A stretch of 21,693 nt of DNA, from the NCBI GenBank assembly GCA_038874185.1, contig JAVZCX010000010.1:1-21693 (forward strand). Reading direction: 5' to 3'. Positions 8,070-15,441 of the stretch are shown in pieces. Each line of letters starts with the position of its first letter. The stretch's first letter is position 1. Origin of the DNA: DTQF01 sp038874185 (GTDB lineage Archaea > Micrarchaeota > Micrarchaeia > CABMEP01). The notes under the pieces are model-generated. The model was not told the DNA's origin. It was given only the letters and a program-made list of their open reading frames with translations, and did no database searches. The translations under genes were made by a program, and so were the position numbers.

Positions 8070-8118
8070 AAAATCACCTCTAGTAAAATATTAAAAAAAT
8101 TGAAAATAAAGAAATAGA

Positions 8119-8589
8119 TTAGCTGTACTTAACCACTAATTCTATTTCCTGAGCTTTTGGAAAATCAGGCGAATTTGCAGGATAATATGTTATTCTAAGC
8201 TTTTCCTTAAATACATCCTTTCCTGATTGTGGGTTTGAAACTATATTAGCTGAAGCTGCACAATTTATAACAACAGTTGCACTGCTTCCAGGAGTTATCT
8301 GCACTGGCCCACCAACCAATCTGTTTGTATTGTCTGTAGAAGGACAGTTTGCAGATGAGATGTTATATGTAACAGCACCCATATTCATTAAGCTTATCTT
8401 GACTTGATGGGTTGAATTGATAGTATATTTGTCTTGCTCGCATTGAAAAGGTTGTGCAACCTGACAGGTTTCAATTTGTTGTGGTCTAACTAAATAGACA
8501 AGTATTGCCATTATAGCAAGGACTATCAAAATAGCCCAACCATATGTCATAAGATATTCCATTGCAGCTTGACCTTTTTTATTGAACAT
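8119..8589 (-). CDS. Archaeal pilin-like protein with class III signal peptide
   Basis: A 156-residue type IV pilin-like protein. The N-terminus is a textbook class III signal peptide: FNKKGQAAMEYLMTYGWAIL, with predicted cleavage by a prepilin peptidase (PibD/EppA type) after Gly6 and Glu at +5, followed by one hydrophobic helix to about residue 33. The C-terminal domain (about 35-156) looks like a beta-rich extracellular head with four cysteines (CQVAQPFQC, ANCPS, INCAAS) that could form disulfides. It may be a pilus subunit or a free surface protein. AAGGTGA precedes the ATG, and a TATA-like TTTTAAATTT about 37 bases upstream overlaps the stop of the neighbouring nth gene. Confidence 0.85.
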   Translation of the reverse strand: MFNKKGQAAMEYLMTYGWAILIVLAIMAILVYLVRPQQIETCQVAQPFQCEQDKYTINSTHQVKISLMNMGAVTYNISSANCPSTDNTNRLVGGPVQITPGSSATVVINCAASANIVSNPQSGKDVFKEKLRITYYPANSPDFPKAQEIELVVKYS

Positions 8590-8624
8590 AATATTTCACC
8601 TTAGTACTAGTTTGTAGAATAAAT

Positions 8625-9284
8625 TTAAAAAACCTTATAATTTTGCTTTTTTAAGGATTTGAAATAATCACAATATTTAGATATAACGCATCTTTCACAT
8701 AAAGGCCTTGCCTTACAAACATTTTGTCCATGTTGAACAAATAATTCATTGATATATCTCCATTCATTTCTCGGTATTATTTTATAAAGTTCCTGTTCTG
8801 TTTTTTCAGGGTTTTTTGTTTTAACTAATCCTAATCTATTTGAAATTTTATGTACATGTGTATCAACAGCTATATATTCATCTTTTCCATATGCATATGT
8901 AAATACTATATTAGCTGTTTTTCTACCAACTCCTGGAAGCTCGACTAAAGAATTATAGTTTGTTGGAACTTTACCATTGTATTTTTCAACTAAAATTTTG
9001 CTTATCTGTTTTATTCTCTTTGCTTTTGTATTATACATCCCCACTGGCCTTATTAATTTTTTAATTTCATTTATACTTGCTTTTGCAAGCTTTTCCGGAG
9101 TATTAAATCTTGCAAAAAGAGAATTGCTTGCAATTATTGTTCTTTCATCCCTGGTTTGATGAGACAAAACAGTTCCAATCAAAACCTTAAATGGATCTCT
9201 ACTTACATTTGAGCCGCTAAATTCATCAGGATATTCTTTTTTCAGTAAATTTATTATTTTTAGTATTGTGCCTCTTGATTTCAT
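8625..9284 (-). CDS. nth: Endonuclease III, DNA glycosylase/AP lyase
   Basis: A 219-residue base-excision-repair enzyme that removes oxidised pyrimidines and cuts the abasic site. The helix-hairpin-helix is ELPGVGRKTANIV (residues 115-127) with the catalytic lysine at 122, and the catalytic aspartate is Asp141 in VDTHVHKISNRLGL. The C-terminus carries a 4Fe-4S loop, Cys190, 196, 199 and 205, in CKARPLCERCVISKYC. The first spacing is five residues where E. coli Nth has six, a small deviation. The start at 9284 has no ribosome binding site; a TATA-like stretch lies about 20 bases upstream, so translation is probably leaderless. It is transcribed divergently from the phosphoesterase gene. Confidence 0.95.
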   Translation of the reverse strand: MKSRGTILKIINLLKKEYPDEFSGSNVSRDPFKVLIGTVLSHQTRDERTIIASNSLFARFNTPEKLAKASINEIKKLIRPVGMYNTKAKRIKQISKILVEKYNGKVPTNYNSLVELPGVGRKTANIVFTYAYGKDEYIAVDTHVHKISNRLGLVKTKNPEKTEQELYKIIPRNEWRYINELFVQHGQNVCKARPLCERCVISKYCDYFKSLKKQNYKVF

Positions 9285-9335
9285 AGAAATTTATTGGATA
9301 TAAAAGAATATATAACTTTTTTTAGTATTCTATCC
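9285..9335. promoter_or_regulatory. Compact divergent promoter between nth and the phosphoesterase gene
   Basis: Only 51 bases separate the two start codons. The plus-strand box GAATATATAAC (9307-9317) is centred about 24 bases before the ATG at 9336. On the minus strand TTTTATATCC lies about 18-25 bases before the nth ATG. Neither gene has a ribosome binding site. The geometry fits two overlapping core promoters producing leaderless mRNAs. Confidence 0.5.
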
Positions 9336-10097
9336 ATGGCAAAGATAAAGATTGTAGCTAATGAGCCTGCAATCATTATAGAGAAAGGAAAAGAAAGAAC
9401 ATTGGTGATTGGAGATCTACATATTGGAGTAGAAACACAACTAGGAACTGAAAAATTAGCAAAAAATGCAATAAATCAAATGATTGATAATATAATAAAT
9501 TTAATAAAAGAGACAAAAGCCAACCAACTTATACTTGTAGGGGATATTAGACATAAGATACCTGTAGAAAAAGAATATTGGCAACAAATGACAGAAGAGG
9601 AAGAGATTGAACACAGGATTTCAATAGAAATACCAGATATGCTTTTCAGATTAAAGCAGTATTGTGAAGTTAAAATAATACCTGGAAATCATGATGGTGC
9701 ATTAAAGAGTTATTTTGAAACAGCTGATGAAATTATTATTGATAATGTAGGTATAATACATAGCCATAAATGGCCTTCTCAAGAAATGATTGAGCAAATA
9801 GATACTTTGATTGTTGCTCATTCCCATCCTGCAGTTTCATTCAAAGACCAGTTTGGATACAAAACAAAGCAAAAGGTGTGGGTTAAAGGAAGCCTTAATT
9901 CAAAAGAATTAAAAACCCAATATCCTAATATTAATAAAGAGATTTCTGTGATTGTTCTTCCAGTTTTCAATCCTTTGATAATTGGCTCTCCAATAAACGA
10001 AAAGAATAAGTTCTTGGGGCCATTACTTAAGGATAAAATACTGAAGATGAAAGAAATCGAGGTATTCTTGCTGGATGGAACGCAGATAAAGATATGA
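9336..10097 (+). CDS. SbcD/Mre11-related metallophosphoesterase
   Basis: A 253-residue calcineurin-like phosphoesterase of the archaeal SbcD-related group. All metal-site motifs are visible: GDLHIG (residues about 26-31), GDIRHK (replacing the usual GD..D/H pattern at the second block), GNHDGA, HSHKWP and AHSHP. Known relatives are uncharacterised, and nuclease or phosphodiesterase activity is only presumed. I place the start at the ATG at 9336 (MAKIKIVANEP). The frame extends to an ATG at 9294, but that stretch contains the TATA-like box and would give an atypical N-terminus. The gene is followed 27 bases later by S26e and may share its transcript. Confidence 0.85.
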   Translation: MAKIKIVANEPAIIIEKGKERTLVIGDLHIGVETQLGTEKLAKNAINQMIDNIINLIKETKANQLILVGDIRHKIPVEKEYWQQMTEEEEIEHRISIEIPDMLFRLKQYCEVKIIPGNHDGALKSYFETADEIIIDNVGIIHSHKWPSQEMIEQIDTLIVAHSHPAVSFKDQFGYKTKQKVWVKGSLNSKELKTQYPNINKEISVIVLPVFNPLIIGSPINEKNKFLGPLLKDKILKMKEIEVFLLDGTQIKI

Positions 10098-10124
10098 TTA
10101 TTTCACCGCATAGGAGGTTATAAA

Positions 10125-10346
10125 ATGGGAAGAGGAAAAACAACATTAGTAAGATGCAATGCTTGTGGGCGTAGCGTCCCAAGAGGTAAAGCGGTGGTTG
10201 ACTACAGACCGATTGTTTACACTACAGACCTCAGAAGCGCTGACGATTTAAGATATATGGAAAAAAGAAAGGTATACTACTGTGTCTCTTGTGGAAAGAG
10301 CCTTGGTGTATACGAGAGAAAGAAAAAACAGCAGAGAAGATACTGA
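10125..10346 (+). CDS. rps26e: Small ribosomal subunit protein eS26 (S26e)
   Basis: A 73-residue zinc-ribbon ribosomal protein with two CxxC pairs, RCNACGRSVPRGKA near the N-terminus and YYCVSCGKSLGVY near the C-terminus, and a basic tail KKKQQRRY. The RSVPR.KAV block and the second CVSC pair are diagnostic of S26e, which sits near the mRNA exit channel. It is on the short side for archaeal S26e. An ideal ribosome binding site AGGAGGT lies just before the ATG. S26e occurs in Crenarchaeota/TACK, Asgard and some other archaea, and as far as I recall is absent from most Euryarchaeota, which helps place the organism. Confidence 0.88.
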   Translation: MGRGKTTLVRCNACGRSVPRGKAVVDYRPIVYTTDLRSADDLRYMEKRKVYYCVSCGKSLGVYERKKKQQRRY

Positions 10347-10351
10347 TTTAA

Positions 10352-10373
10352 TATTTTTTTATTGTTTTTTTTC
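10352..10373 (+). terminator. Poly-T terminator after rps26e
   Basis: Two T-runs (T7 and T8, separated by ATTG) lie six bases after the S26e stop codon. This is a typical oligo-T archaeal terminator, placed between the ribosomal gene and tRNA-Ser. Confidence 0.6.
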
Positions 10374-10431
10374 TAGCTTATTTTAAGATTAACATTTTTA
10401 AGCAGCAATGAATAGTATATAATAGATTAGT

Positions 10432-10581
10432 GCGGGGTTCGCATAACCTGGTAGTGCGCTGGTCTCGAATAAACTCTTAGAAAGAGTTTAATCAGAAATT
10501 TTGGATTAAATTTCTAATAAGAAAGTTTATGAGAAAACCAGTTCCCGAAAGGGTATATGGGTTCGAATCCCATACCCCGCG
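10432..10581 (+). tRNA. tRNA-Ser (anticodon CGA) with intron
   Basis: The exons form acceptor GCGGGGT/ACCCCGC, D stem GCAT/GTGC (one G-U pair), anticodon stem CTGGT/ACCAG, a long class II variable arm TTCCCGAAAGGGTAT (stem CCC/GGG with GAAA loop) and T arm ATGGG-TTCGAAT-CCCAT; discriminator G. The long variable arm and G73 fit serine. The spliced anticodon loop CTCGAAA gives anticodon CGA. A predicted 66-nt intron (10470-10535) interrupts the loop at the canonical 37/38 site. CCA is not encoded. Confidence 0.93.
10470..10535 (+). other. Predicted 66-nt tRNA-Ser intron
   Basis: With splicing at 37/38 the exon bases CTCG (10464-10467) can pair with intron bases TGAG (10530-10533) as the central helix of a bulge-helix-bulge motif, with AAA (10534-10536) as the 3' bulge. 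The 5' bulge is less regular. The intron itself contains two clean hairpins, AAACTCT/AGAGTTT (7 bp) and AGAAATTT/AAATTTCT (8 bp). The exact junctions are inferred from the mature tRNA and could shift by one base. Confidence 0.8.
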
Positions 10582-10606
10582 CTCTAATTAATCTGATTCT
10601 TAAAAA

Positions 10607-11116
10607 TTATATTAAAATATCCATAAATATGTGGCTCATATAACCTATGAAGCCCCATAGTGCGATTAATGCAGCTTCACCAAACCCAAAGAACGTTGCA
10701 GAAGCAAACACAAGGAAGGAATACATCAATGAAGCAAATATTCTATGCACTGGTCCTCTATGTCTTGGTATTAATGACTCGATGAAGGATGTAATTATTG
10801 ATGCAATGAAAACAGAAATTGCAAACACAGTTAGAACCACAGCTAAATCTGCATTCAACAGGGCTGAAAGATCTGGGTTTATACCAAAATAAGATGAAAT
10901 TGAAAGATAAATAATGAAAAGAAGAATTATCAGAATAACCCACCTGAAAATTCCTCTAATCTTGCTTCTTTTATGATCTATATCTGGTATTAACGAGCCA
11001 AGTACTGTTGCTATAACTGCTGCAAACAGTACGTTTTGATCCATGCCTGAATTTATAATTATACATAATATGCCAAGAATTATCCCTATAATTGAATGAA
11101 TCATCCAATTGCTCAT
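10607..11116 (-). CDS. YdjM/DUF457-like membrane protein, putative metal-dependent hydrolase
   Basis: A 169-residue integral membrane protein with four or five hydrophobic helices. It has the family's paired motifs: GSLIPDIDHKRSKIRG after the second helix, PRHRGPVHR before the third block, and a C-terminal GFIGYMSHIFMDILI. The conserved Asp and His residues (PDIDH, HRGPVHR, SH..MD) are those of the YdjM/LexA-regulated hydrolase family and are thought to hold a metal at the membrane surface. The substrate is not known, and phospholipid chemistry is a guess for the family. The ATG at 11116 is chosen because GGTG lies five bases upstream. It is transcribed divergently from hsp20 and converges on tRNA-Ser. 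Confidence 0.85.
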   Translation of the reverse strand: MSNWMIHSIIGIILGILCIIINSGMDQNVLFAAVIATVLGSLIPDIDHKRSKIRGIFRWVILIILLFIIYLSISSYFGINPDLSALLNADLAVVLTVFAISVFIASIITSFIESLIPRHRGPVHRIFASLMYSFLVFASATFFGFGEAALIALWGFIGYMSHIFMDILI

Positions 11117-11187
11117 CAAAACACCAATATTCTCAACTTAATTTGTGATATGAAATATTGTAAAGATAAAAATAAAAAGATATACAA

Positions 11188-11201
11188 ACAATATATATTG
11201 T
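11188..11201. promoter_or_regulatory. Palindrome in the hsp20 promoter
   Basis: The perfect 14-bp inverted repeat ACAATATATATTGT lies ten bases before the hsp20 ATG, just upstream of its GGTGGG ribosome binding site. It sits about 25 bases after an A/T-rich box (AAAATAAAAAG), so it would cover the transcription start. The position fits a repressor operator, for example for a heat-shock regulator. A chance AT palindrome is possible. Confidence 0.4.
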
Positions 11202-11210
11202 GGTGGGAGA

Positions 11211-11729
11211 ATGGTTAAAAGACGAAGATTCAGCTTTTTCGATGATGATTTTGAAAAAATGTTTGAAAAAATGTTTGAGGAAATGACGAGGGGATTTGAG
11301 GACTTTGAAGAACTAGAAAAAAGAGCTAGGGAAGGGAAATCCTTTGTAAGGGGATTCTCTATAACGATAGGACCGGATGGAAAACCGATAATACAGGAAT
11401 TCGGAGATAAGCCACAACTTACCCCTAAAGGAGTAGAGGAAAAAAGAGAACCGCTTGTTGATATAATAAATGAAAAAAATGATATTAAAATAATAGCTGA
11501 ATTGCCTGGTGTTAGAAAAGAGGATATTGAACTGAATGCAACTGAAAAAGGACTCGAAATAAAAGTAGATACTCCCGATAGGAAATATTACAAAAAACTT
11601 GAGCTTCCAGCAAAGATAAAGCCTGAAACAGCTGATGCTAAATATAATAATGGTGTTTTAGAAGTTATAATCAAAAAAGTTGAACCTTCAAAGGAAGAAG
11701 AAAAGAAAAAGAGAATAAACATCAAATAA
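11211..11729 (+). CDS. hsp20: Small heat shock protein, Hsp20/alpha-crystallin family
   Basis: A 172-residue ATP-independent chaperone that holds unfolding proteins. An N-terminal acidic/Phe-rich arm (FFDDDFEKMFEKMFEEM, residues 9-25) precedes the alpha-crystallin domain, which begins around EPLVDIINEKNDIKIIAELP and contains GVRKEDIELNA and the signature YNNGVLEVIIKK. The C-terminus ends in a short INI motif (RINIK), matching the IxI tail that docks into neighbouring dimers to build the oligomer. The ribosome binding site GGTGGG is just before the ATG. It is followed by htpX on the same strand, a proteostasis pairing. Confidence 0.95.
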   Translation: MVKRRRFSFFDDDFEKMFEKMFEEMTRGFEDFEELEKRAREGKSFVRGFSITIGPDGKPIIQEFGDKPQLTPKGVEEKREPLVDIINEKNDIKIIAELPGVRKEDIELNATEKGLEIKVDTPDRKYYKKLELPAKIKPETADAKYNNGVLEVIIKKVEPSKEEEKKKRINIK

Positions 11730-11791
11730 ATATAAAAAAACAAACACAAACTTCTAATGTCATTGTCTAAATTGCAGGAAAAGGTGGTATT

Positions 11792-12688
11792 ATGATAAAA
11801 GGCTCTCCTGATTTACAAGTTTGGATTTCAACAGCATTAGTATTCGGTTTGATAGCTGGTATACTTGGAGTTATAATGCTTATGACTGGAAATGAGATAT
11901 CTATATTTGCAGTATTGTTTTTCAGTTTAATATTATTAGGAATCCAATGGTATTTAGGTCCAATAATTGTTAAGTGGGTAAGCGGAGCAAGAGAAGTAAG
12001 TGTTAACGAAGCGCCTGAGCTCCATGCTGCTGTTGAAAGAATTGCTAAGGAATCTGGAATACCGAAGCCGAAGTTATATATTGTAAACAGCCAAGTTCCT
12101 AATGCATTTGCTTTTGGAAGAGGGAAAAATGACTCTGGAATCGCAATACACACTGGTTTATTGCAGAGATTAAATAAGCAAGAAGTTGAAGCAGTAATTG
12201 CACATGAAATAGGCCATATTAAGCACAATGATGTTGTGATAATGACTGTTGCAAGTGTTATACCTGTATTATTATACTATCTTGCAATTGCACTTATTAG
12301 CGGAAGAGATGATAGACCAAATCCAATCGCTGTATTTGTTGGTGCAATTCTTGCAAGACTTTTAGGACAATTGGTTGTGCTTTGGCTATCGAGACAGAGA
12401 GAATATTATGCAGATGCACACAGCGCATACATAATGAAAGATTCGATGCCTCTAGCAAGAGCATTGGTAAAAATTACATATAATATTCCGCAAGGCAACA
12501 CGAATGAATCTTTAAGTACTTTATATGTAGCTGAGCATGAGATTGTTTCCAGCAGCATTGCAAATGCAGTTAGTAAAAATGACCAAAATGCTCTGCTAGC
12601 AGCAATAGAAAAAGAACCAGATAATCCACTTGAGATTATAAGTACACATCCAAGCCTAAAGAAGAGAATAAAAGCTTTATTTTCTTAA
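11792..12688 (+). CDS. htpX: Membrane zinc metalloprotease HtpX
   Basis: A 298-residue M48-family membrane protease for quality control of membrane proteins. Two hydrophobic helices lie at the N-terminus (about 11-32 and 37-60), followed by the cytoplasmic catalytic domain. The zinc motif is HEIGH (138-142), with the third ligand Glu204 in SRQREYYADAH. Further hydrophobic segments lie at about 147-170 and 178-200. The C-terminal HPSLKKRIKALF is typical of the family. AGGTGGT four bases before the ATG supports the start. It follows hsp20 by 62 bases and is followed by the ACT-domain gene. It is probably stress-induced with hsp20, but no operator is seen directly before it. Confidence 0.95.
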   Translation: MIKGSPDLQVWISTALVFGLIAGILGVIMLMTGNEISIFAVLFFSLILLGIQWYLGPIIVKWVSGAREVSVNEAPELHAAVERIAKESGIPKPKLYIVNSQVPNAFAFGRGKNDSGIAIHTGLLQRLNKQEVEAVIAHEIGHIKHNDVVIMTVASVIPVLLYYLAIALISGRDDRPNPIAVFVGAILARLLGQLVVLWLSRQREYYADAHSAYIMKDSMPLARALVKITYNIPQGNTNESLSTLYVAEHEIVSSSIANAVSKNDQNALLAAIEKEPDNPLEIISTHPSLKKRIKALFS

Positions 12689-12722
12689 TTTATCTATTAA
12701 ATTTAAATGTGTGGGGGTTTAT

Positions 12723-13241
12723 ATGTTGACTATAAAACATTATAGAAGGCCGATTGCGGCTATAAGTATCACAGGTGATAGATCAAGGATCACGCCTTCT
12801 GTTCTCACTAAATTTCTCAAGCCTTTGGTTGAAAAAAACATACAAATTTATGCCATATCTACTGGAGAAAAAGAAGTGATACTTTTTATTGATGAGGCTG
12901 AAAGTGATAAGGCAGTTTTATATTTGACTGAAGAGGCTGCAGAAAGTTCATTTGAAAGCATAGCTGTAAGAAGAGGATTAGGCATGATCAGTGTTAACGG
13001 GCCTGAAATGGTTACCACGCCTGGTCTTCTAAATAAACTTACCTCTCCTTTAGCAAAGCAAAGAATTAACATTGTTGCAGTAACTTCTGCATTTGATTCT
13101 GTAGTGTTCTTTTTCGATTCAAAGGATGCTGAAAAAGTGTTTAGATTCTGGGAGAACTATGTACCGGAAAAAATAAACATATTCAAGAAAGCAAAGGAAA
13201 GAGTAAGTGGAATATTAAGAACCATCATTCCTAAGAAGTAA
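12723..13241 (+). CDS. Stand-alone tandem ACT-domain protein, aspartokinase-like
   Basis: A 172-residue protein made of two ACT domains like the regulatory end of aspartate kinase. The first begins AAISITGDRSRITPSVLTK and the second LGMISVNGPEMVTTPGLLNK, each with the beta-alpha-beta-beta-alpha-beta pattern; IQIYAISTGEKEVILFID and INIVAVTSAFDSVVFFFD are the ligand-side strands. There is no catalytic domain, so it probably binds an amino acid and regulates a partner protein or transcript. The ATG at 12723 is preferred: the GGGGGT just upstream serves as ribosome binding site, while an upstream GTG at 12711 would put that site inside the gene. A basic C-terminal helix (FKKAKERVSGILRTIIPKK) is an extra. 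Confidence 0.8.
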   Translation: MLTIKHYRRPIAAISITGDRSRITPSVLTKFLKPLVEKNIQIYAISTGEKEVILFIDEAESDKAVLYLTEEAAESSFESIAVRRGLGMISVNGPEMVTTPGLLNKLTSPLAKQRINIVAVTSAFDSVVFFFDSKDAEKVFRFWENYVPEKINIFKKAKERVSGILRTIIPKK

Positions 13242-13284
13242 TGTTTTTACTTTTTCTCTCTTCTTTTCTAAAAAAATAATCCAT
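13242..13284. terminator. Bidirectional T-rich terminator
   Basis: Between the two convergent stop codons the plus strand carries two T5 runs plus a pyrimidine-rich stretch, and the opposite strand carries a T7 run (complement of 13270-13276). Both transcripts can therefore end here by oligo-T termination. Confidence 0.55.
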
Positions 13285-15420
13285 CTAATTTAGTCCACAT
13301 GTTATTCTTGCAGCAACTGCGTCTTTAATTACTTGTAATATAGAACCGTCAAAATCATAAGTAGGGATTTGATTGCTTCCAGAAGGGGGCTGATAAGGTT
13401 GTGGCTGGGAAGGCTCTTGTGGCTCTGTTGGCGGTGTTGGTGGAGTAGGTAAAGAAGGCTGTTCAGGAATGGTAGGGGTTTGATATTTACAATTCTGATC
13501 ATATAACATACAATAGAATACGTCTTGGTACTCTTTACACAATGTTAAATAAAGATCGCAGAATGAAGATTGCATATAAACTGCTTTAGAATTACCTGAG
13601 GAAGGTTCTAATAAAAGGATAGGTGATTCGCTTTTTCTTTCCATATTTGCAGAAGGCGAATATTTGTTAAATTCTTGATTATAAGCTGATTCGCCTTTTA
13701 TAGTTCCATATGCAATGAAATATGCAAGAAACATATCATCAATATTTGATTTCTTGTTTAATGTCTTATTTTGATAATATGCCATTGTCTCTGCAAGACA
13801 ACATAAATCTCTTTGTTCCTGGTTTGAATAAACTTCGCATTTACTTCCGCAGTGTTTTTCATATTGCTGAAGCTGATTTGATTGGTAATAACCTAATTTC
13901 TGAAGTGTTGCCATGAAAAGGGAGGAATCTATAAAGTACTTTGAAGCGAGGTTAGATATAAACTTATTATTCTTCTCACAATAAGAACTAAAGAAAGTAC
14001 CTGGCCCCACAGATATCCCATAAAACAATTTTGAATTGCATGTTTCATCCCTCTTTATTCTTTGTAAAGGCAATTCGCTATAATTTTTTACATCACCAAA
14101 CATAAACATTGTCGTTGATGATTTATACATTCCGCAAGCTGAAGGCTTATCACCTTCTCTTGAGAAAATGCTGTATGTTGCAAAATTAAATGAGGAAGAT
14201 GCAGGTGTATAATAAATAGAGCAGAAGAAGCCAATTGAATTATACATTTCAGAAGAAAGTTGTGACATATCTGGTGCTATTATCCCTATAACACCTGAAG
14301 AAACTAAATCTGGAATAGACCTTATGAGATAATCATAAAACCTAGCTATAGATTCGTTCGTCCACTCGCATGTTTTCTTCGTATTGTTTCCCTCATTACC
14401 TTGCACAATTACTATCACAGGTTTATGATACTTCTCAGTGATGTTTTGGGCAAATGATTTGATGGAGTTGGTTTCGTTTTGAATGGTGATTAATGGATCA
14501 CATGTATCAAATGAATTGAGATCTGCAGTAAATGCGATTACGTCTATACTCTCCCAGTCTAACGGATAGCTCTTATAATAATCTAATGTATCCAGATCAC
14601 CATAATTTATTGTAGATGTCACAATGCAATTTTTACAACTTGTGTTTATAGAATAAAATGAACCTATTGGAGATATTATATTTGGATCAAATTTAGATTT
14701 ATTAAACCCATATCCTGGCGATACAAATACAGGTCCCTCTCCATCTATCTTTTTTGCAAATGAACTCAAAGAGCTTTCAAGCCTTCCAAATTTATAGAAT
14801 GGAATGGTGCCCGAATTTAATATGCAATCATTCATATCAGTAAATCTTTTCTTAACACTGTCGCTCTCTATTTCTTTTGGAATGGATGACACGTCAATAA
14901 GATTAATTCCCAAATGTCCATTGCAGCTGGAAAATATTTCATCTCCAGCATAAACACTATCTCCGATTCCTATCATTACTGGCTGTATAAACTTTGAACT
15001 TGAAGACGATGAATCAGTTTGAGAGGATCTTGAACCTGGCTGAGAAGTAGTTTCCAATATTCTAGTAAGTCCCGTAAGGGAATTCAATCGCTTTAAGTCC
15101 TCTTCATTATCTAGATTAAATTGTTGAAATGTACATTCTTTACCTGCAAGACTTGCGGTTTCTTTTGAAAAATATCCTTTTACTGAACTCCAAACTTTTA
15201 TCCACCAAGAAGAATATTCACACACCATTACTGTACAATTGTTAAAAGATGGATGAACCTGCTGAAGGTATTCGATTTGATCTTTTTTAATATATTGATC
15301 TATTGGTTCGATCTTTTTTATACAACCGAAAAGAAAGACGGATGCAAAAGTAAGAATTAGAAATGCAAGAAAAAATCTTGTGTTTTTAGAATTTAATGAA
15401 GTTCTGAGATTATTGACCAT
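13285..15420 (-). CDS. Large cysteine-rich surface lipoprotein, possible barrel and lysozyme-like domains
   Basis: A 711-residue protein whose N-terminal hydrophobic segment (15-32) ends in a lipobox, VFLFGC, placing the lipid anchor at Cys33. A Ser-rich linker (about 124-143) follows. Residues about 145-430 look like an alpha/beta barrel: DVIAFTADLN, KPVIVIVQGNEG, then WTNESIARFYDYLIRSIP and GVIGIIAPD, the strand-helix rhythm of glycoside hydrolases. The position that is usually a catalytic Glu is Gln340. Residues about 485-600, with SSLFMATLQKLG and MFLAYFIAYGTIKGES, resemble a lysozyme/transglycosylase-like fold but lack an obvious catalytic Glu. A Pro-rich spacer (about 648-680) precedes a short C-terminal tail. 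There are more than 20 cysteines and many N-x-S/T sequons, so it is extracellular. GTGGT precedes the ATG. Domain assignments are by eye and uncertain; it ends the surface-gene operon. Confidence 0.7.
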   Translation of the reverse strand: MVNNLRTSLNSKNTRFFLAFLILTFASVFLFGCIKKIEPIDQYIKKDQIEYLQQVHPSFNNCTVMVCEYSSWWIKVWSSVKGYFSKETASLAGKECTFQQFNLDNEEDLKRLNSLTGLTRILETTSQPGSRSSQTDSSSSSSKFIQPVMIGIGDSVYAGDEIFSSCNGHLGINLIDVSSIPKEIESDSVKKRFTDMNDCILNSGTIPFYKFGRLESSLSSFAKKIDGEGPVFVSPGYGFNKSKFDPNIISPIGSFYSINTSCKNCIVTSTINYGDLDTLDYYKSYPLDWESIDVIAFTADLNSFDTCDPLITIQNETNSIKSFAQNITEKYHKPVIVIVQGNEGNNTKKTCEWTNESIARFYDYLIRSIPDLVSSGVIGIIAPDMSQLSSEMYNSIGFFCSIYYTPASSSFNFATYSIFSREGDKPSACGMYKSSTTMFMFGDVKNYSELPLQRIKRDETCNSKLFYGISVGPGTFFSSYCEKNNKFISNLASKYFIDSSLFMATLQKLGYYQSNQLQQYEKHCGSKCEVYSNQEQRDLCCLAETMAYYQNKTLNKKSNIDDMFLAYFIAYGTIKGESAYNQEFNKYSPSANMERKSESPILLLEPSSGNSKAVYMQSSFCDLYLTLCKEYQDVFYCMLYDQNCKYQTPTIPEQPSLPTPPTPPTEPQEPSQPQPYQPPSGSNQIPTYDFDGSILQVIKDAVAARITCGLN

Positions 15421-15441
15421 AAGACCACTTGCTTGTTTGTT

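Noticed and set aside
9294..9335. Upstream extension of the phosphoesterase gene to the ATG at 9294
   Set aside because: The stretch contains the TATA-like box at the right spacing for the ATG at 9336, and the extra residues look unlike the family N-terminus.
10470..10535. Box C/D guide RNA inside the tRNA-Ser intron
   Set aside because: No RUGAUGA C box or CUGA D box is present in the 66 bases.
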